A program made the translations under genes and the position numbers. From Candidatus Angelobacter sp. Gp1-AA117 (GTDB taxonomy: Bacteria > Acidobacteriota > Terriglobia > Terriglobales > Acidobacteriaceae): a stretch of DNA of 32,230 bases. The notes under the pieces are model-generated. The model searched no databases. It saw only the letters and a program-made list of their open reading frames with translations, and had not been told where the DNA came from. The stretch lies in contig QHVI01000068.1 in the NCBI GenBank assembly GCA_003223515.1, positions 1-32,230 on the forward strand, written 5' to 3'. Numbering within the stretch: position 1 is the first letter of the stretch; each line of letters begins with the position of its first letter. Shown in pieces: positions 23,102-32,230 of the stretch.

Positions 23102-25498
23102 CTATTCATAACGCAAGGCGATCATAGGATCGACGCTGGCGGCGCGGCGCGCAGGAATCACGCAAGCCGCGAACGCAACCAGCGCCAAAGCTAGCGCGAC
23201 AATTGTGAAGGTGAGAGGATCGTGCGCCGGCACACCATAAACGATGCTCGCTACCGTGCGCCCCATAGCAAGTCCTCCGAGAAGACCGATCACAATGCCA
23301 ATCAGGCCCACCGTCATGCCTTCACCAACCACCAGCCGCATTACGTTGCGGGGCTCGGCGCCAAGCGCCATACGCAGCCCGATCTCGCGGGTGCGCTGGT
23401 TCACGGAATAGGCAAGCACGCCATAGATTCCGATGGCTGCAATCATCAATGCAATGGCTGAAAAGGCGCCGAGCAGGATGGCATTCATCCGGGGTGATGC
23501 CGAAATCAATGACAGATACTCATCCATCGTGCGTACTTTGGCCAGCGCCAACTCTGCATCCTGTTCGTGAACTTTTTGACGAATCATCGGCAGCAGCGCC
23601 TCAGGCGAGCCATCGGTTTTTACCACGACATCCATGCGAGGCCACACTCGCGAAGCCATGGGGAAATAAAGCGCTGGTGCTTCAATGTTGATAGCCGTGT
23701 TGTGAACATTGCCGACCACGCCAACCACGGTGTACAGAGTATTGGGATCAGCAGCGCGGTGCAGGACCCGCCCGATGGGATCGGAATCACCCCAGAGTTT
23801 TCTGGCGGTAGTTGCACTGACCATCGCAACACGCGGTGCAGGCGGCCCATCAGCGTCAGTGAAGTTGCGGCCGCGGAGCAGCGGGATATCGAAGGCCTTG
23901 AAATAGCTGGGGCTCACGATGCGCCAGTCAATAGGAATCGACTCGCCGGGCGGCAGCGCGGACTGGCCATCCGGGATCATCGGCGTAGTCGTGTAATTTC
24001 CCCCACCCAGAGGGACAGCGCTGGAGACGGCCGCACCTTTTACACCCGGAAGCGATTCCAATGACTCAAGCAGCGAGCGATAGAACAACGACGCTTTGTT
24101 GTTTGGATACTTAGCTGCCGGGGGGCCCAACTGGAACGTGATCAGACCATGCGCATTGAAGCCAAGCTGCGTATGTTTAAGGTTGAGCAGCGTCTGGATC
24201 ATCAATCCTGCGCCTATCAGCAGAATGGTTGCTAGGGCGAGTTCGGCAGCCGCCAGGCCATCACGGAACCGGGCGCGCATCTTGCCGGTTGAGCCGCGTC
24301 CCATCTGCTTGAGGACAGAATTGAGATCAATGTTTGAAGCGCGCAGCGCGGGCACAATACCGAAGATGAGGCCGGTTACCACAGTCAGTATTACGGCAAA
24401 TGTCAACACCTTGGCGTCCACAGGGACCTCGGGCAGGGGGAGAAGGTCCGGCGGAATCAGTTTGTCACTGAGGTAGACCGCCCACAGTCCCAGGCCAATT
24501 CCAAGGGTTCCGCCACACACAGAAAGAGTGACGCTCTCCACCAGTGACTGGATAAGCAAGCGGCGGCGATTGGCGCCCATAGCTGTGCGCGTGGCCATTT
24601 CTACTTCGCGGGCTGCGGCGCGGGCCAGCAGCAGGTTGGCGATGTTGGCACAGGCGATGAGCAACACAAAAACAACTGCCCACATGAGCACTACCAGCCC
24701 GGTTTTCAACTCGGGAGCTATGAAGGTGTCAAACAATGTGATCAGCCCGGTGCTCCAATCTTTCACCTCTGGATATTGCTGTCCAACCCGTCTCGTGATC
24801 GTGTCCATCTCTGCCTGGGCATCGCGCAGTGTCACACCGTCTTTAAGCCGCCCGAATACGACCCACACGTGATTGAGACGCTTCTCCGCCTGGAGATCAA
24901 TAGTCACAGGGAGGAAGACATCTGCGTTGTTGAACAAATACAAGCTCTTAGGAGCAATGCCAACCAGGGTTGCCGGTACGCTGTCGACCGTGATGGTATG
25001 ACCCAGCAGGTTCGGGTCAGAGGCGTAATGGCGTTTCCAGAATCCCTCGCTGATCATCGCTACGGGAGCAGCACCAGGCTTTTCTTCATCATCGGTGAAC
25101 CCACGGCCGGCCACGGGATTTACGCCGAGCACCCGCAAGAAGGCTGCATTCATGCGAAGACCTGTGACCTGCTCGGGATCGCCTGAGCCGGTCACTGTAA
25201 AATTCGCCCATCCGAGGATGGAGATTTCCTGAAAGCTATGGATCTGCTCGCGCCAGGAAGCGAAATTGGGGATAGAAGCACCGAAGTTCGCCAGATTCAG
25301 TTTGTCATTTTTTTCCGCTATTTGTACGATCCGGTCAGATCTGTGGAACGGGAAGGGGTTCAGCATCACCGCGTTGACAACGCTGAAGATGGCGGTATTG
25401 GCGCCGATGGCAAGTGCAATTGTCATGAGAACGGCGGCCGTGAACATGGGCGTCCGGCGCATCATCCGGAGCGCATAGCGAAGGTCAGCGGAAAGCAT
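23102..25498 (-). CDS. Second MacB-like orphan ABC permease (ADOP type)
   Basis: 798 residues, starting MLSADLRYALRMMRRTP with GAGGA about seven bases before ATG. It has the same plan as the first: N-terminal helix with [16 protein letters not shown], MacB core, first FtsX block (LLIACANIANLLLARAAAREVEMATRTAMGA), second periplasmic part, second FtsX block ([43 protein letters not shown]). No ATP-binding gene is nearby. The two permeases differ in sequence throughout, so they are not a recent duplication. It lies 142 bases behind the amidohydrolase on the same strand and may be cotranscribed with it. Confidence 0.9.
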   Translation of the reverse strand: MLSADLRYALRMMRRTPMFTAAVLMTIALAIGANTAIFSVVNAVMLNPFPFHRSDRIVQIAEKNDKLNLANFGASIPNFASWREQIHSFQEISILGWANFTVTGSGDPEQVTGLRMNAAFLRVLGVNPVAGRGFTDDEEKPGAAPVAMISEGFWKRHYASDPNLLGHTITVDSVPATLVGIAPKSLYLFNNADVFLPVTIDLQAEKRLNHVWVVFGRLKDGVTLRDAQAEMDTITRRVGQQYPEVKDWSTGLITLFDTFIAPELKTGLVVLMWAVVFVLLIACANIANLLLARAAAREVEMATRTAMGANRRRLLIQSLVESVTLSVCGGTLGIGLGLWAVYLSDKLIPPDLLPLPEVPVDAKVLTFAVILTVVTGLIFGIVPALRASNIDLNSVLKQMGRGSTGKMRARFRDGLAAAELALATILLIGAGLMIQTLLNLKHTQLGFNAHGLITFQLGPPAAKYPNNKASLFYRSLLESLESLPGVKGAAVSSAVPLGGGNYTTTPMIPDGQSALPPGESIPIDWRIVSPSYFKAFDIPLLRGRNFTDADGPPAPRVAMVSATTARKLWGDSDPIGRVLHRAADPNTLYTVVGVVGNVHNTAINIEAPALYFPMASRVWPRMDVVVKTDGSPEALLPMIRQKVHEQDAELALAKVRTMDEYLSLISASPRMNAILLGAFSAIALMIAAIGIYGVLAYSVNQRTREIGLRMALGAEPRNVMRLVVGEGMTVGLIGIVIGLLGGLAMGRTVASIVYGVPAHDPLTFTIVALALALVAFAACVIPARRAASVDPMIALRYE

Positions 25499-25640
25499 GT
25501 GGAGATCCTCTTCCTAAGAGAAATCTGGTCAATAATACTTCAAATTGTAAGTTCTTATATCTTTTCTGTGACTTCTTTCAGATTCAGGAGAACGTAAATT
25601 TAACACTCCACTTGTTGACTTGAGAAGCAACGGCACGTTA

Positions 25641-27620
25641 TCAGTTTTGCGGTGGCCGGAAATCTATCGCCAACCAAAGCTGTCCAGGACTGAAAACCCG
25701 GCCACGGGTCACTGTCCAGTTCACCCGGCGGATGTTGCGGATATCCGCAAGAGGATCAGCATTCAAGACCACAAGATCGGCGCGTTTCCCCACGGCAATA
25801 GTCCCAAGTTCATCCGAGACTCCCAGCACCGCAGCGGGTGTTGTGGTGGCGCAACGGATGGCTTCAAGTGGCGTCAGCCCTGCCTGAACCAGCAGTTCCA
25901 GTTCACGATGAATGCTATGTCCGGGCACAACCTGGTCGCTTCCTGCAAGAATAGGGATGCCTGCATCGTGCAGCAGACGGGTGGCTTTGAGTGCCATCTG
26001 AAATGAAATGGCTGCCCGGGCTTCGTTGGCAGGCGGAACACCGGAATTATTGAGAATCACGGCCATCTCCGGTGGCAGCAGGGAGACTGACGGCTCAATT
26101 TCGCTGAAGAGCCGCCGCTGTGAATGCAGATTGAATTCGCTGCGGGCCAAAGTTGGCTCGATAACGGTATGGTGATCGAGGAAGAGGCGGATAGCTTTTT
26201 GTGCTTCGGGCGAATCTGCGCGAATATCCGTGCTCCCCTGCGAACGCATGACCCGCGCGGCAAAGTTGATGTGGTTGATCTGGTCCATTCCCGCGTTGAC
26301 TCCCTGAAGCGCATCCATGCCGGTGGGAATGTGACCGGTTACCTGCATTTTTAGCTGGTGCGCCTCCGCAGCCACTACCGAGACAAGTTCAGGTTTCAGT
26401 GACTGGTATATCTTCATCTCTTCGAAGCCGAGATCGTGGTACCGGCTCACGATCCTGTGTACGGCTGCCGCATCTTCGGCATGTTCGCTGGTGAGAGAGC
26501 CGGGATCAGAATCGATCAGCCCGGCCGCGTACATGGTTGGTCCAAAGCCCTGGCCGGAGTTGATAGCCTTGCGGATTGGAACAAGAAACTCAATTTCATT
26601 CCCCACGTCGCGAACACTGGTGATGCCGCTGGCGAGATATGCCAGCGCCCACTCCCATTGTTCGAAGTGCGCATGGGTGTCCCATAATCCCGGCAAAATA
26701 AACTTATTGCTGGCATCAAGGACGGTAGCTCCTGCGGGAACCTGAGCGGCCGGGCCGACGGCGGCAATCTTTCCATCACGAATCACCACGGTGGCATCAT
26801 GCAGGGGCGCAGAGCCGTCAGGGTTAATGATGGTAGCGTGCGTGAAGGCTATTAAGCCGGAAGCGATGGGATGCAGTTTTCCACTGGCCAGCATAAGATC
26901 TGCGACAGCATCTGTGGCGGCCTGATTCACCAGTTGTTTCATGGCCGGGGCGTACCGTGGTCGCAGAGCTTCAAATCTGTCTTCTTCGGCATCCGTGCCA
27001 ATCACGGCGGCAACCTGTTGCCGCGCGTTTAACCAGACGGTTTCATTGCCCCAGGTGACGCCATGAATGGAATATCGCTGCAGACGTTCGCCCTGTACCT
27101 GATCCTGGCCGCGCAACTGTATGTGTACTTCTCCGGCAGGCAGCAGCTTGATTGAATTGGGACGACCTTGCTTGTTCCAATAGGCGAAGAGCAACTCCTC
27201 GGTGAGCAAAGGAGCATTTTGCACCAGCGTAAAAAAATGCTGCGGAAGGTTTGCCGTGCGCGATTTTCCATTTTCGAGTATTTCGGCCTGCTTCCCGGTT
27301 ATCTTTATTTCCAGGTCGAGGTAAGAGCGGGTGGAGTTGCGTCCTTTCACAACATAGGATTTGGGAACAAATGACGCAGTGGTTGCGATCTCAGCATCCA
27401 GTGGAACCGAGTCGCCGGTGAATTTGAGTTCGAAATGAGCGGTGCAATGCAGGCCATCCGCAGAGTGGTCGCATCGATCCACCTCTTCGCCTACGGAATG
27501 CTGGTATTTCGAAAGAAGAAAGGTGGGCGGGGTGGAAGCAGCGTTCTGAGCATAACTCAGAGCGACCGCCAGGAAAATGAATGTCAGAATGATGCAAATA
27601 CCCAGCCGGGGAATACTCAT
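25641..27620 (-). CDS. Secreted metal-dependent amidohydrolase (prolidase/imidazolonepropionase-like)
   Basis: 659 residues with signal peptide (about 1-24, ending LSYAQ) and AGGA before ATG. The first ~250 residues are a beta-rich region I do not recognise. From about 255 the amidohydrolase fold is clear: HATIINPDGS, GLWDTHAH with metal-binding His316 and His318, Lys403 (FEEMKIYQ) as the bridging carbamylated Lys, His430 (VTGHIPTG), His450 (INHINF) and catalytic Asp562 (LAGSDQVV); the end has ELGTIAVGKRADLVVL. All metal ligands are present, so a binuclear hydrolase is likely. Related enzymes cleave Xaa-Pro or Xaa-Arg dipeptides. It precedes the second permease on the same strand. Confidence 0.92.
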   Translation of the reverse strand: MSIPRLGICIILTFIFLAVALSYAQNAASTPPTFLLSKYQHSVGEEVDRCDHSADGLHCTAHFELKFTGDSVPLDAEIATTASFVPKSYVVKGRNSTRSYLDLEIKITGKQAEILENGKSRTANLPQHFFTLVQNAPLLTEELLFAYWNKQGRPNSIKLLPAGEVHIQLRGQDQVQGERLQRYSIHGVTWGNETVWLNARQQVAAVIGTDAEEDRFEALRPRYAPAMKQLVNQAATDAVADLMLASGKLHPIASGLIAFTHATIINPDGSAPLHDATVVIRDGKIAAVGPAAQVPAGATVLDASNKFILPGLWDTHAHFEQWEWALAYLASGITSVRDVGNEIEFLVPIRKAINSGQGFGPTMYAAGLIDSDPGSLTSEHAEDAAAVHRIVSRYHDLGFEEMKIYQSLKPELVSVVAAEAHQLKMQVTGHIPTGMDALQGVNAGMDQINHINFAARVMRSQGSTDIRADSPEAQKAIRLFLDHHTVIEPTLARSEFNLHSQRRLFSEIEPSVSLLPPEMAVILNNSGVPPANEARAAISFQMALKATRLLHDAGIPILAGSDQVVPGHSIHRELELLVQAGLTPLEAIRCATTTPAAVLGVSDELGTIAVGKRADLVVLNADPLADIRNIRRVNWTVTRGRVFSPGQLWLAIDFRPPQN

Positions 27621-27870
27621 CTATTGATTCCTGAATGAGATAAATGCCAACGTTCCACAGCATTCTACCCATAGGTTGCGCTGGCTGAACAATATCGGAC
27701 AGACTGCCACTATCTTAGAGCTTCTTAACAAGAGCTGCAGAGCATCAATCCCTTAACCCTACTGGCCATCTATTGCTGTAAGGCTCAAGCCGGTTACTGC
27801 ATAGCGCCTTACTCTATAGGAGCAATGCCTACGACTAACTCAGTAGTAAGTGTTAGGGCGACTCTGATGC

Positions 27871-27889
27871 CCGATTTCACAGAAATCGG
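27871..27889. promoter_or_regulatory. Inverted repeat CCGATTTC-ACA-GAAATCGG upstream of NRPS
   Basis: Perfect 8-bp arms with a three-base centre, 45 bases upstream of the TATAAT box and about 209 bases before the NRPS start. A position just upstream of the -35 region suits an activator site. The regulator is unknown. Confidence 0.45.
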
Positions 27890-27933
27890 TGCAGAAGAGC
27901 TAAAATTCCGGTGGCGCAATGAGATGAAATTTT

Positions 27934-27939
27934 TATAAT
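27934..27939 (+). promoter_or_regulatory. TATAAT -10 candidate for NRPS
   Basis: Perfect -10 hexamer; no good -35 lies at 16-18 bases, which fits dependence on an activator. Transcription would begin near 27946 and leave a leader of about 150 bases. Confidence 0.35.
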
Positions 27940-28097
27940 ATATCGCTGCCCTTTGCGGCGCATTTAAAGATAGCAAAAGCTTCTCTGCCGGGGTAACTGT
28001 ACCCTGCAAATCTATCGGTTGCCGCTATCAAACAGGGAAACTCCTAAGCGCGTCAGGAATATCTGTCTGTAATCAGGAAGGCAAAAAGGCAAATACG

Positions 28098-31000
28098 TTG
28101 AAGACATCCGCCTCCGATCTTCCGGCCAATCTTTCTGCGGCTAAACGTGCGCTCCTCGAAAAACGTTTACGCGGAGAAAAGATCACCAGTTCTGTGCCTC
28201 CACTGGTCCCGTCTGCTCACGCCGGAGCGATGGTGCCCCTTTCTTACGCACAGCAGCGGATGTGGTTCATTGACCAGCTTACGCCGGGCAGATCGTCGTA
28301 CAACATTCCCGGCGGAATGCGGCTTGAAGGGCCATTGAATCTTGATGCTCTCCGAAACAGCCTCACCGAGATCATGCGCAGGCACGAGTCTTTGCGCACC
28401 CATTTTGTGGCAATTAAAGGTGAGCCGCGACAGGTCATCGCCGAAGAAGTATCGCTTGGTCTGGAAATAGTGGACATAAGCAGCACCCCGGAGAATGAGC
28501 GGGAAGTTGAGGCAAAACGCCTGGCCCGTGAAGAGGCGCGCAAGCCATTCGATCTGGAGCATGGGCCGCTCTTCCGGGTGAAGCTGCTGAAACTGGGTGA
28601 ACGCGAGCACGTGCTACTGGTGACTATGCACCACATTGTTTCCGACGGATGGTCTACTGACATCCTGGTGCGGGAGTTCGCCATGCTCTACGGAGCATTG
28701 AGCAGCGGCGCTTCGTCACCTCTGCCAGACCTTTCAGTCCAGTATGCGGATTATGCAGTGTGGCAGCGCGAGTGGATGAAAGGCAGCGTGCTGGAATCGA
28801 AGCTTGCCTACTGGAAGCAGCAGTTAGCCGGGGTCCAGGCGCTGGAACTGCCTGCGGACAAGCCGCGTCCTGAAGTGCAAGGCCAGAACGGGGCCACGCT
28901 TGATTTTGAGCTCGATAGCCAGCTTACCGACAGCATGAGAGAACTGGGCCGCAGCCAGGGCGCAACCTTATACATGGTGCTGATGGCCGCCCTGCAATTA
29001 CTGATTTACCGCTACAGCGGCCATCGCGACGTCCTGGTTGGCTCGCCGGTAGCCGGAAGAATCCAGAAACAGATTGAAGGTTTGATCGGTCTGTTCGTCA
29101 ATACCCTGGTCATTCGCACCACCTTCCAGGAAGAATTAACTTTCGCCGAACTGCTGGGGCGAGTCAAAAAGACTGCGCTTGAAGCTTTCGGCCACCAGGA
29201 TGTTCCATTTGAAAAACTCGTAGATGCGCTGCAACTGGAGCGTGACCTGAGCCGCGCGCCGTTGTTTCAGGTGGCATTCGCTCTGCAAGGTGCGCCGCCT
29301 ACTTTTGAACTGGGCGCGTTGCGCGTAAAACCATTCCTGGTAGATAACGGCACCGCTAAATTCGATCTTACGCTGATGATGGGCGAGGGAAGCAGCATTC
29401 AGTGCTGGCTGGAATACAACACCGAGTTGTTTGATGAAGCTAGCGCGATGGGCATGCTGCACCACTTCAAGACCCTGCTGCAGCAGGCCACCCGAAATCC
29501 GCAAACCAATGTCGATGCAATTCCATTGCTGAGCGAGACCGAGATATCTGAGTTGCTTGCCGGCTGGCATGGCGATATCACTGCGCCAGCACGCGAACAG
29601 ACAATAAGTGAGTTGATAGCTGCCCATGCTGAAGCACATCCGGATGCCCTGGCGCTGGTCAGCGACGGTGAGAAGCTGACATACCAGCAACTGAAGCAGA
29701 AGGCCGGGGAAGTGGCTTCACGGATTCACGAGGCGGCGGGACCGGGAGCAAGAGTTGGGATATTCCTGGAGCGTGGCCTGGACCAGGGGATGGCTGCGCT
29801 GGCCGCGATGACGGCAGGTAGCATCTTCGTGCCCTTGGATACGGAAGAAGCACCGCAGCGACTGCGCCAGATAGTGACAGATGCCAAGCTGAGCATCATC
29901 ATCACCGAAGACAAATTTAAAGAACACTTTCCCGCCTCGGCTGGTATTCCGCTCTTGCTCTTAGATCAGCCTGCCGCAGAAGCACAGCAAAGCAGGACAT
30001 CAGAAGCAGCGCCGGCTCCGGATAACGTGGCGTGCATTCTCTTCCGCTCCGGCGCGTCCGGAAAACCGCAGGGCGTACTGGTAACACAACAAGCATTATG
30101 CGGAGCAAGCTTCGGTACGACCTTGGATTACAAACAAGAGGATCGGGTCGCGCTGGCGATTAACTTCAGCCATGAGACCGGGGCATTGCAGGTTTTTGTC
30201 GCGCTTGCTGCTGGTGCGTGTGCCGTAAATCTGGCGCAGAAACCGGCACTTTCGCCTTGGGAGATTTCCAAACTATTGCAGGAGCAGCGGGTCACGGTGC
30301 TGTGCGGATCGGCGGCATTGCTGGACCGTATGGCCCGGTCGTTTTCTGCAGGACTTAAGAAGCTCCGCCTGATCGTCTGTGATGACGAGCAGAGCATTGC
30401 CAGTCGCTTGCCTGAAAAATTCCGCAACGGGATGGGAGCGCGCGCATTTGCCGTTTATGGCAGCACCGAAGCCGGGAAATGGCCTTTGCTGTATTCATTG
30501 CGCGACATTGAAGCTATTGCCGTGGAGCATGTTGCCGCGAACACGCGCATTCACCTCCTGGATAAGCAGCTTGAGCCGGTTCCCCATGGCGTGACCGGTG
30601 AGATCTATATCGGAAGCGATGATCTGGCCCCCGGCTATGAGCAGCTTCCTGAAATTACCTCCCATGCTTTTGTTTCTGATGTGCTTTCCAGCATTCCAGG
30701 TGCGAAGTTGTACCGAACCGGGGATTGGGGCAGACGCCGCCATGACGGACGGCTGCAATTCCTGGGACCTCGTAATGGAAAGATTTCAGTCCGCGGGATA
30801 CGCGTACACACGAAAGAAATTGAGAGTGTTCTCGTCCAGTATCCGGTCGTGAAAGAAGCTGCGGTTCTGGTTCGGGAGAAAGACGGGTTCAGGGAGCCTG
30901 GAATTGAGGTATTTGTTGTTCCGGCCGACGAGAAGACGGTTGCTCTCGAAGAGCTGCGCCGGTTCCTGCAAGATCGGCTGCCTGAATGGATGTTGCCATC

Positions 31001-32230
31001 GAGCATCACGGTAGTGCAGGAGATTCCTCGCACAACCATTGGCACTCCGGATCTGCGCATCCTGGCCCAGAAGCTCGTTGAGAAGAAGCACGTAGGAGCG
31101 CGCAATCCCATTGAAGAAATTTTGTGCGGCATCTGGGCGCAATTGCTGGGTCGCGAGCGCGTGGGTGTGTATGACAACTTCTTCGAAATCGGCGGCGATT
31201 CCATTCTCAGCGTGCAGGTGATTGCCCAGGCACGCAAGGCAGGCCTGCAGATCACGCCCCGGCAGATGTTTGAGCAGCAGACAATTGCCGAGCTTGCCGA
31301 AATCGCCACAGTGATTGCCGTTGCGGAAACTGAAATCAATGAGGCCGAAACCAGTATGAGTGGTCCGGTCCCCATCTCGCCGATTCAGAAGCTCTTCTTC
31401 GACTGGCAATTGGCGCATCCCGAGCACTTCAATCAGGGAGTATTGCTGCAGATCAAGCCGGGTATAGACTCACATGCACTGGAAAAAGCGTGGACGGCAC
31501 TGCTCCAGCACCATGACGCTTTGCGCATGAAATATGAAGGCGGCGAAACAGGATGGAAGCAGATCTGTGAAGACCGCATCCCTGAAGGAACCTACCGGCG
31601 CAAAGATCTCAGCAAAGTTGCGGAGAGTGAACAAAAGACGGCGCTGGAGCGGGATGCTACCCAGGTGCAGGGCAGCTTTGATCTGGCTGCAGGCCGCCTC
31701 GTGGCTGCGGTGGAATACGACCTGGGTGCGCAGAATGGCCGCCGTCTGTTGCTGGCCATCCATCACCTGGTAGTCGATGGAATTTCCTGGCGCATTCTTC
31801 TGGAAGACCTGGAGCGAGGCTACCAGCAGCTTCAGGCAGGCGAGGCTATCAACCTGGGCCGCCGGACAACCTCATTCAAACGATGGACTGAGGGACTGCA
31901 ACAGTACAGCAACACGGAAGTATTGCGGCAGGAGGCTGGTTACTGGAAACAACCCAGACAGAGCAAACCCGTTCCACGCGATTTTTCGGCCGGCGAGGCG
32001 GAGAACACGGTAGAAAGCGCCAGGACGCTTTCTGTGCAGATGGAGAAAGAGGAAACGCGGGAGCTGTTGCACGATGTCCCCGGTGTGTATCACACACAGA
32101 TTAATGATGTGCTGATGACCGCGCTGGCGCGGGTGATCTCCGAGTGGAGCGGCGGCGAGCAGGTGATGGTTGACCTGGAAGGGCACGGGCGTGAAGAGCT
32201 GATCCCCGGCGCGGATATATCGCGAACCGT
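28098..32230 (+). CDS. Nonribosomal peptide synthetase, C-A-T-E, runs off the right edge
   Basis: 1377 complete codons are in the window. The start is TTG 28098 with AAAAGG eight bases before it; LSAAKRALLEKRLRGE precedes the first domain. Condensation domain (about 45-480): LSYAQQRMWF, HHIVSDG (His178, His179, Asp183), active-type. Adenylation domain (about 503-990): A2 GSIFVPLDT, A3 FRSGASGKPQGV (649-660), A5 YGSTE (787-791), A7 YRTGDW; the A4 Asp position is Glu693, and the A10 Lys is Thr983 (TTIGTPDLR). Carrier domain: FFEIGGDSI with Ser1035, the GGDSI form common before epimerases. Epimerisation domain begins at about 1089 (PISPIQKLFF) with HHLVVDGISWRILLEDL (His1222, His1223, Asp1227), and is cut by the window end. 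The carrier-bound residue would be converted to the D form. Confidence 0.93.
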   Translation, partial: MKTSASDLPANLSAAKRALLEKRLRGEKITSSVPPLVPSAHAGAMVPLSYAQQRMWFIDQLTPGRSSYNIPGGMRLEGPLNLDALRNSLTEIMRRHESLRTHFVAIKGEPRQVIAEEVSLGLEIVDISSTPENEREVEAKRLAREEARKPFDLEHGPLFRVKLLKLGEREHVLLVTMHHIVSDGWSTDILVREFAMLYGALSSGASSPLPDLSVQYADYAVWQREWMKGSVLESKLAYWKQQLAGVQALELPADKPRPEVQGQNGATLDFELDSQLTDSMRELGRSQGATLYMVLMAALQLLIYRYSGHRDVLVGSPVAGRIQKQIEGLIGLFVNTLVIRTTFQEELTFAELLGRVKKTALEAFGHQDVPFEKLVDALQLERDLSRAPLFQVAFALQGAPPTFELGALRVKPFLVDNGTAKFDLTLMMGEGSSIQCWLEYNTELFDEASAMGMLHHFKTLLQQATRNPQTNVDAIPLLSETEISELLAGWHGDITAPAREQTISELIAAHAEAHPDALALVSDGEKLTYQQLKQKAGEVASRIHEAAGPGARVGIFLERGLDQGMAALAAMTAGSIFVPLDTEEAPQRLRQIVTDAKLSIIITEDKFKEHFPASAGIPLLLLDQPAAEAQQSRTSEAAPAPDNVACILFRSGASGKPQGVLVTQQALCGASFGTTLDYKQEDRVALAINFSHETGALQVFVALAAGACAVNLAQKPALSPWEISKLLQEQRVTVLCGSAALLDRMARSFSAGLKKLRLIVCDDEQSIASRLPEKFRNGMGARAFAVYGSTEAGKWPLLYSLRDIEAIAVEHVAANTRIHLLDKQLEPVPHGVTGEIYIGSDDLAPGYEQLPEITSHAFVSDVLSSIPGAKLYRTGDWGRRRHDGRLQFLGPRNGKISVRGIRVHTKEIESVLVQYPVVKEAAVLVREKDGFREPGIEVFVVPADEKTVALEELRRFLQDRLPEWMLPSSITVVQEIPRTTIGTPDLRILAQKLVEKKHVGARNPIEEILCGIWAQLLGRERVGVYDNFFEIGGDSILSVQVIAQARKAGLQITPRQMFEQQTIAELAEIATVIAVAETEINEAETSMSGPVPISPIQKLFFDWQLAHPEHFNQGVLLQIKPGIDSHALEKAWTALLQHHDALRMKYEGGETGWKQICEDRIPEGTYRRKDLSKVAESEQKTALERDATQVQGSFDLAAGRLVAAVEYDLGAQNGRRLLLAIHHLVVDGISWRILLEDLERGYQQLQAGEAINLGRRTTSFKRWTEGLQQYSNTEVLRQEAGYWKQPRQSKPVPRDFSAGEAENTVESARTLSVQMEKEETRELLHDVPGVYHTQINDVLMTALARVISEWSGGEQVMVDLEGHGREELIPGADISRT

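Larger units (their letters stand above)
27621..28097. other. Divergent intergenic region between amidohydrolase and NRPS
   Basis: About 477 bases without a convincing gene. Near the NRPS it holds a perfect 8-bp inverted repeat (27871-27889) and a TATAAT box (27934-27939). The stretch is A/T-richer than the flanking genes. Confidence 0.55.

Noticed and set aside
12002-25498. The two orphan permeases as ends of a recent duplication or composite element
   Set aside because: Their sequences differ throughout and no flanking direct repeats or transposase genes are seen.
27809-28009. 66-codon minus-strand frame upstream of the NRPS
   Set aside because: It overlaps the dyad and the TATAAT box, lacks an RBS and has no protein-like features.

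Overview
The window looks like a stretch of an Acidobacteriota chromosome (probably class Terriglobia/Acidobacteriia). The basis is the protein families rather than any database search: two ~800-residue MacB-like orphan permeases without an ATPase (the acidobacterial duplicated orphan permease type), a winged-helix/TM/TPR regulator typical of that phylum, a DAP-type MurE, an MraY with the acidobacterial-looking MLYWLLY start, and abundant secreted proteins of unknown function.

Layout. (1) 524-8580, + strand: part of the division/cell-wall cluster, murE-murF-mraY-murD-ftsW, followed 9 bases later by a secreted HEAT-repeat protein instead of the usual murG-murC-ftsQAZ. The murF-mraY junction is opened by a 340-base non-coding insert with a perfect hairpin and a short tandem repeat. 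(2) 8609-10222, - strand: a soluble PAS histidine kinase and a single-domain response regulator. They are divergent from a bacterial eRF1-like (baeRF) protein, and the region between carries two perfect CRP-type TGTGA-N6-TCACA dyads. (3) 12002-16379: an orphan permease convergent with a winged-helix/TM/TPR regulator. (4) 16629-19280: a secreted protein with a LecA-like N-terminal domain, then a cytidylate-kinase-like protein, separated by two mutually exclusive hairpins. (5) 19565-19641: tRNA-Asp(GUC). (6) 20080-22944: a secreted six-cysteine peptide with its own terminator, a stand-alone MprF-type aminoacyltransferase domain, and a JmjC/cupin-8 oxygenase. (7) 23102-27620, - strand: a secreted metal-dependent amidohydrolase and a second orphan permease. 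(8) 28098 to the right edge: the start of a nonribosomal peptide synthetase with C-A-T-E order; the window ends inside the E domain.

How the parts relate. The mur genes form one peptidoglycan-precursor unit: the MurE-MurF-MurD ligases, then MraY for lipid I, then the FtsW septal glycosyltransferase. The kinase/regulator pair and the baeRF gene could share control by a CRP/FNR-family protein. The right-hand part (oxygenase, permease, hydrolase, NRPS) could be the left edge of a specialised-metabolite locus, but strand changes and gaps make that only a suggestion.

The most unusual items are the NRPS adenylation domain, which has lost the catalytic A10 lysine (Thr983) and carries Glu693 where the amino-group-binding Asp is expected, the paired CRP-type sites, and the eRF1-like protein without a visible GGQ.
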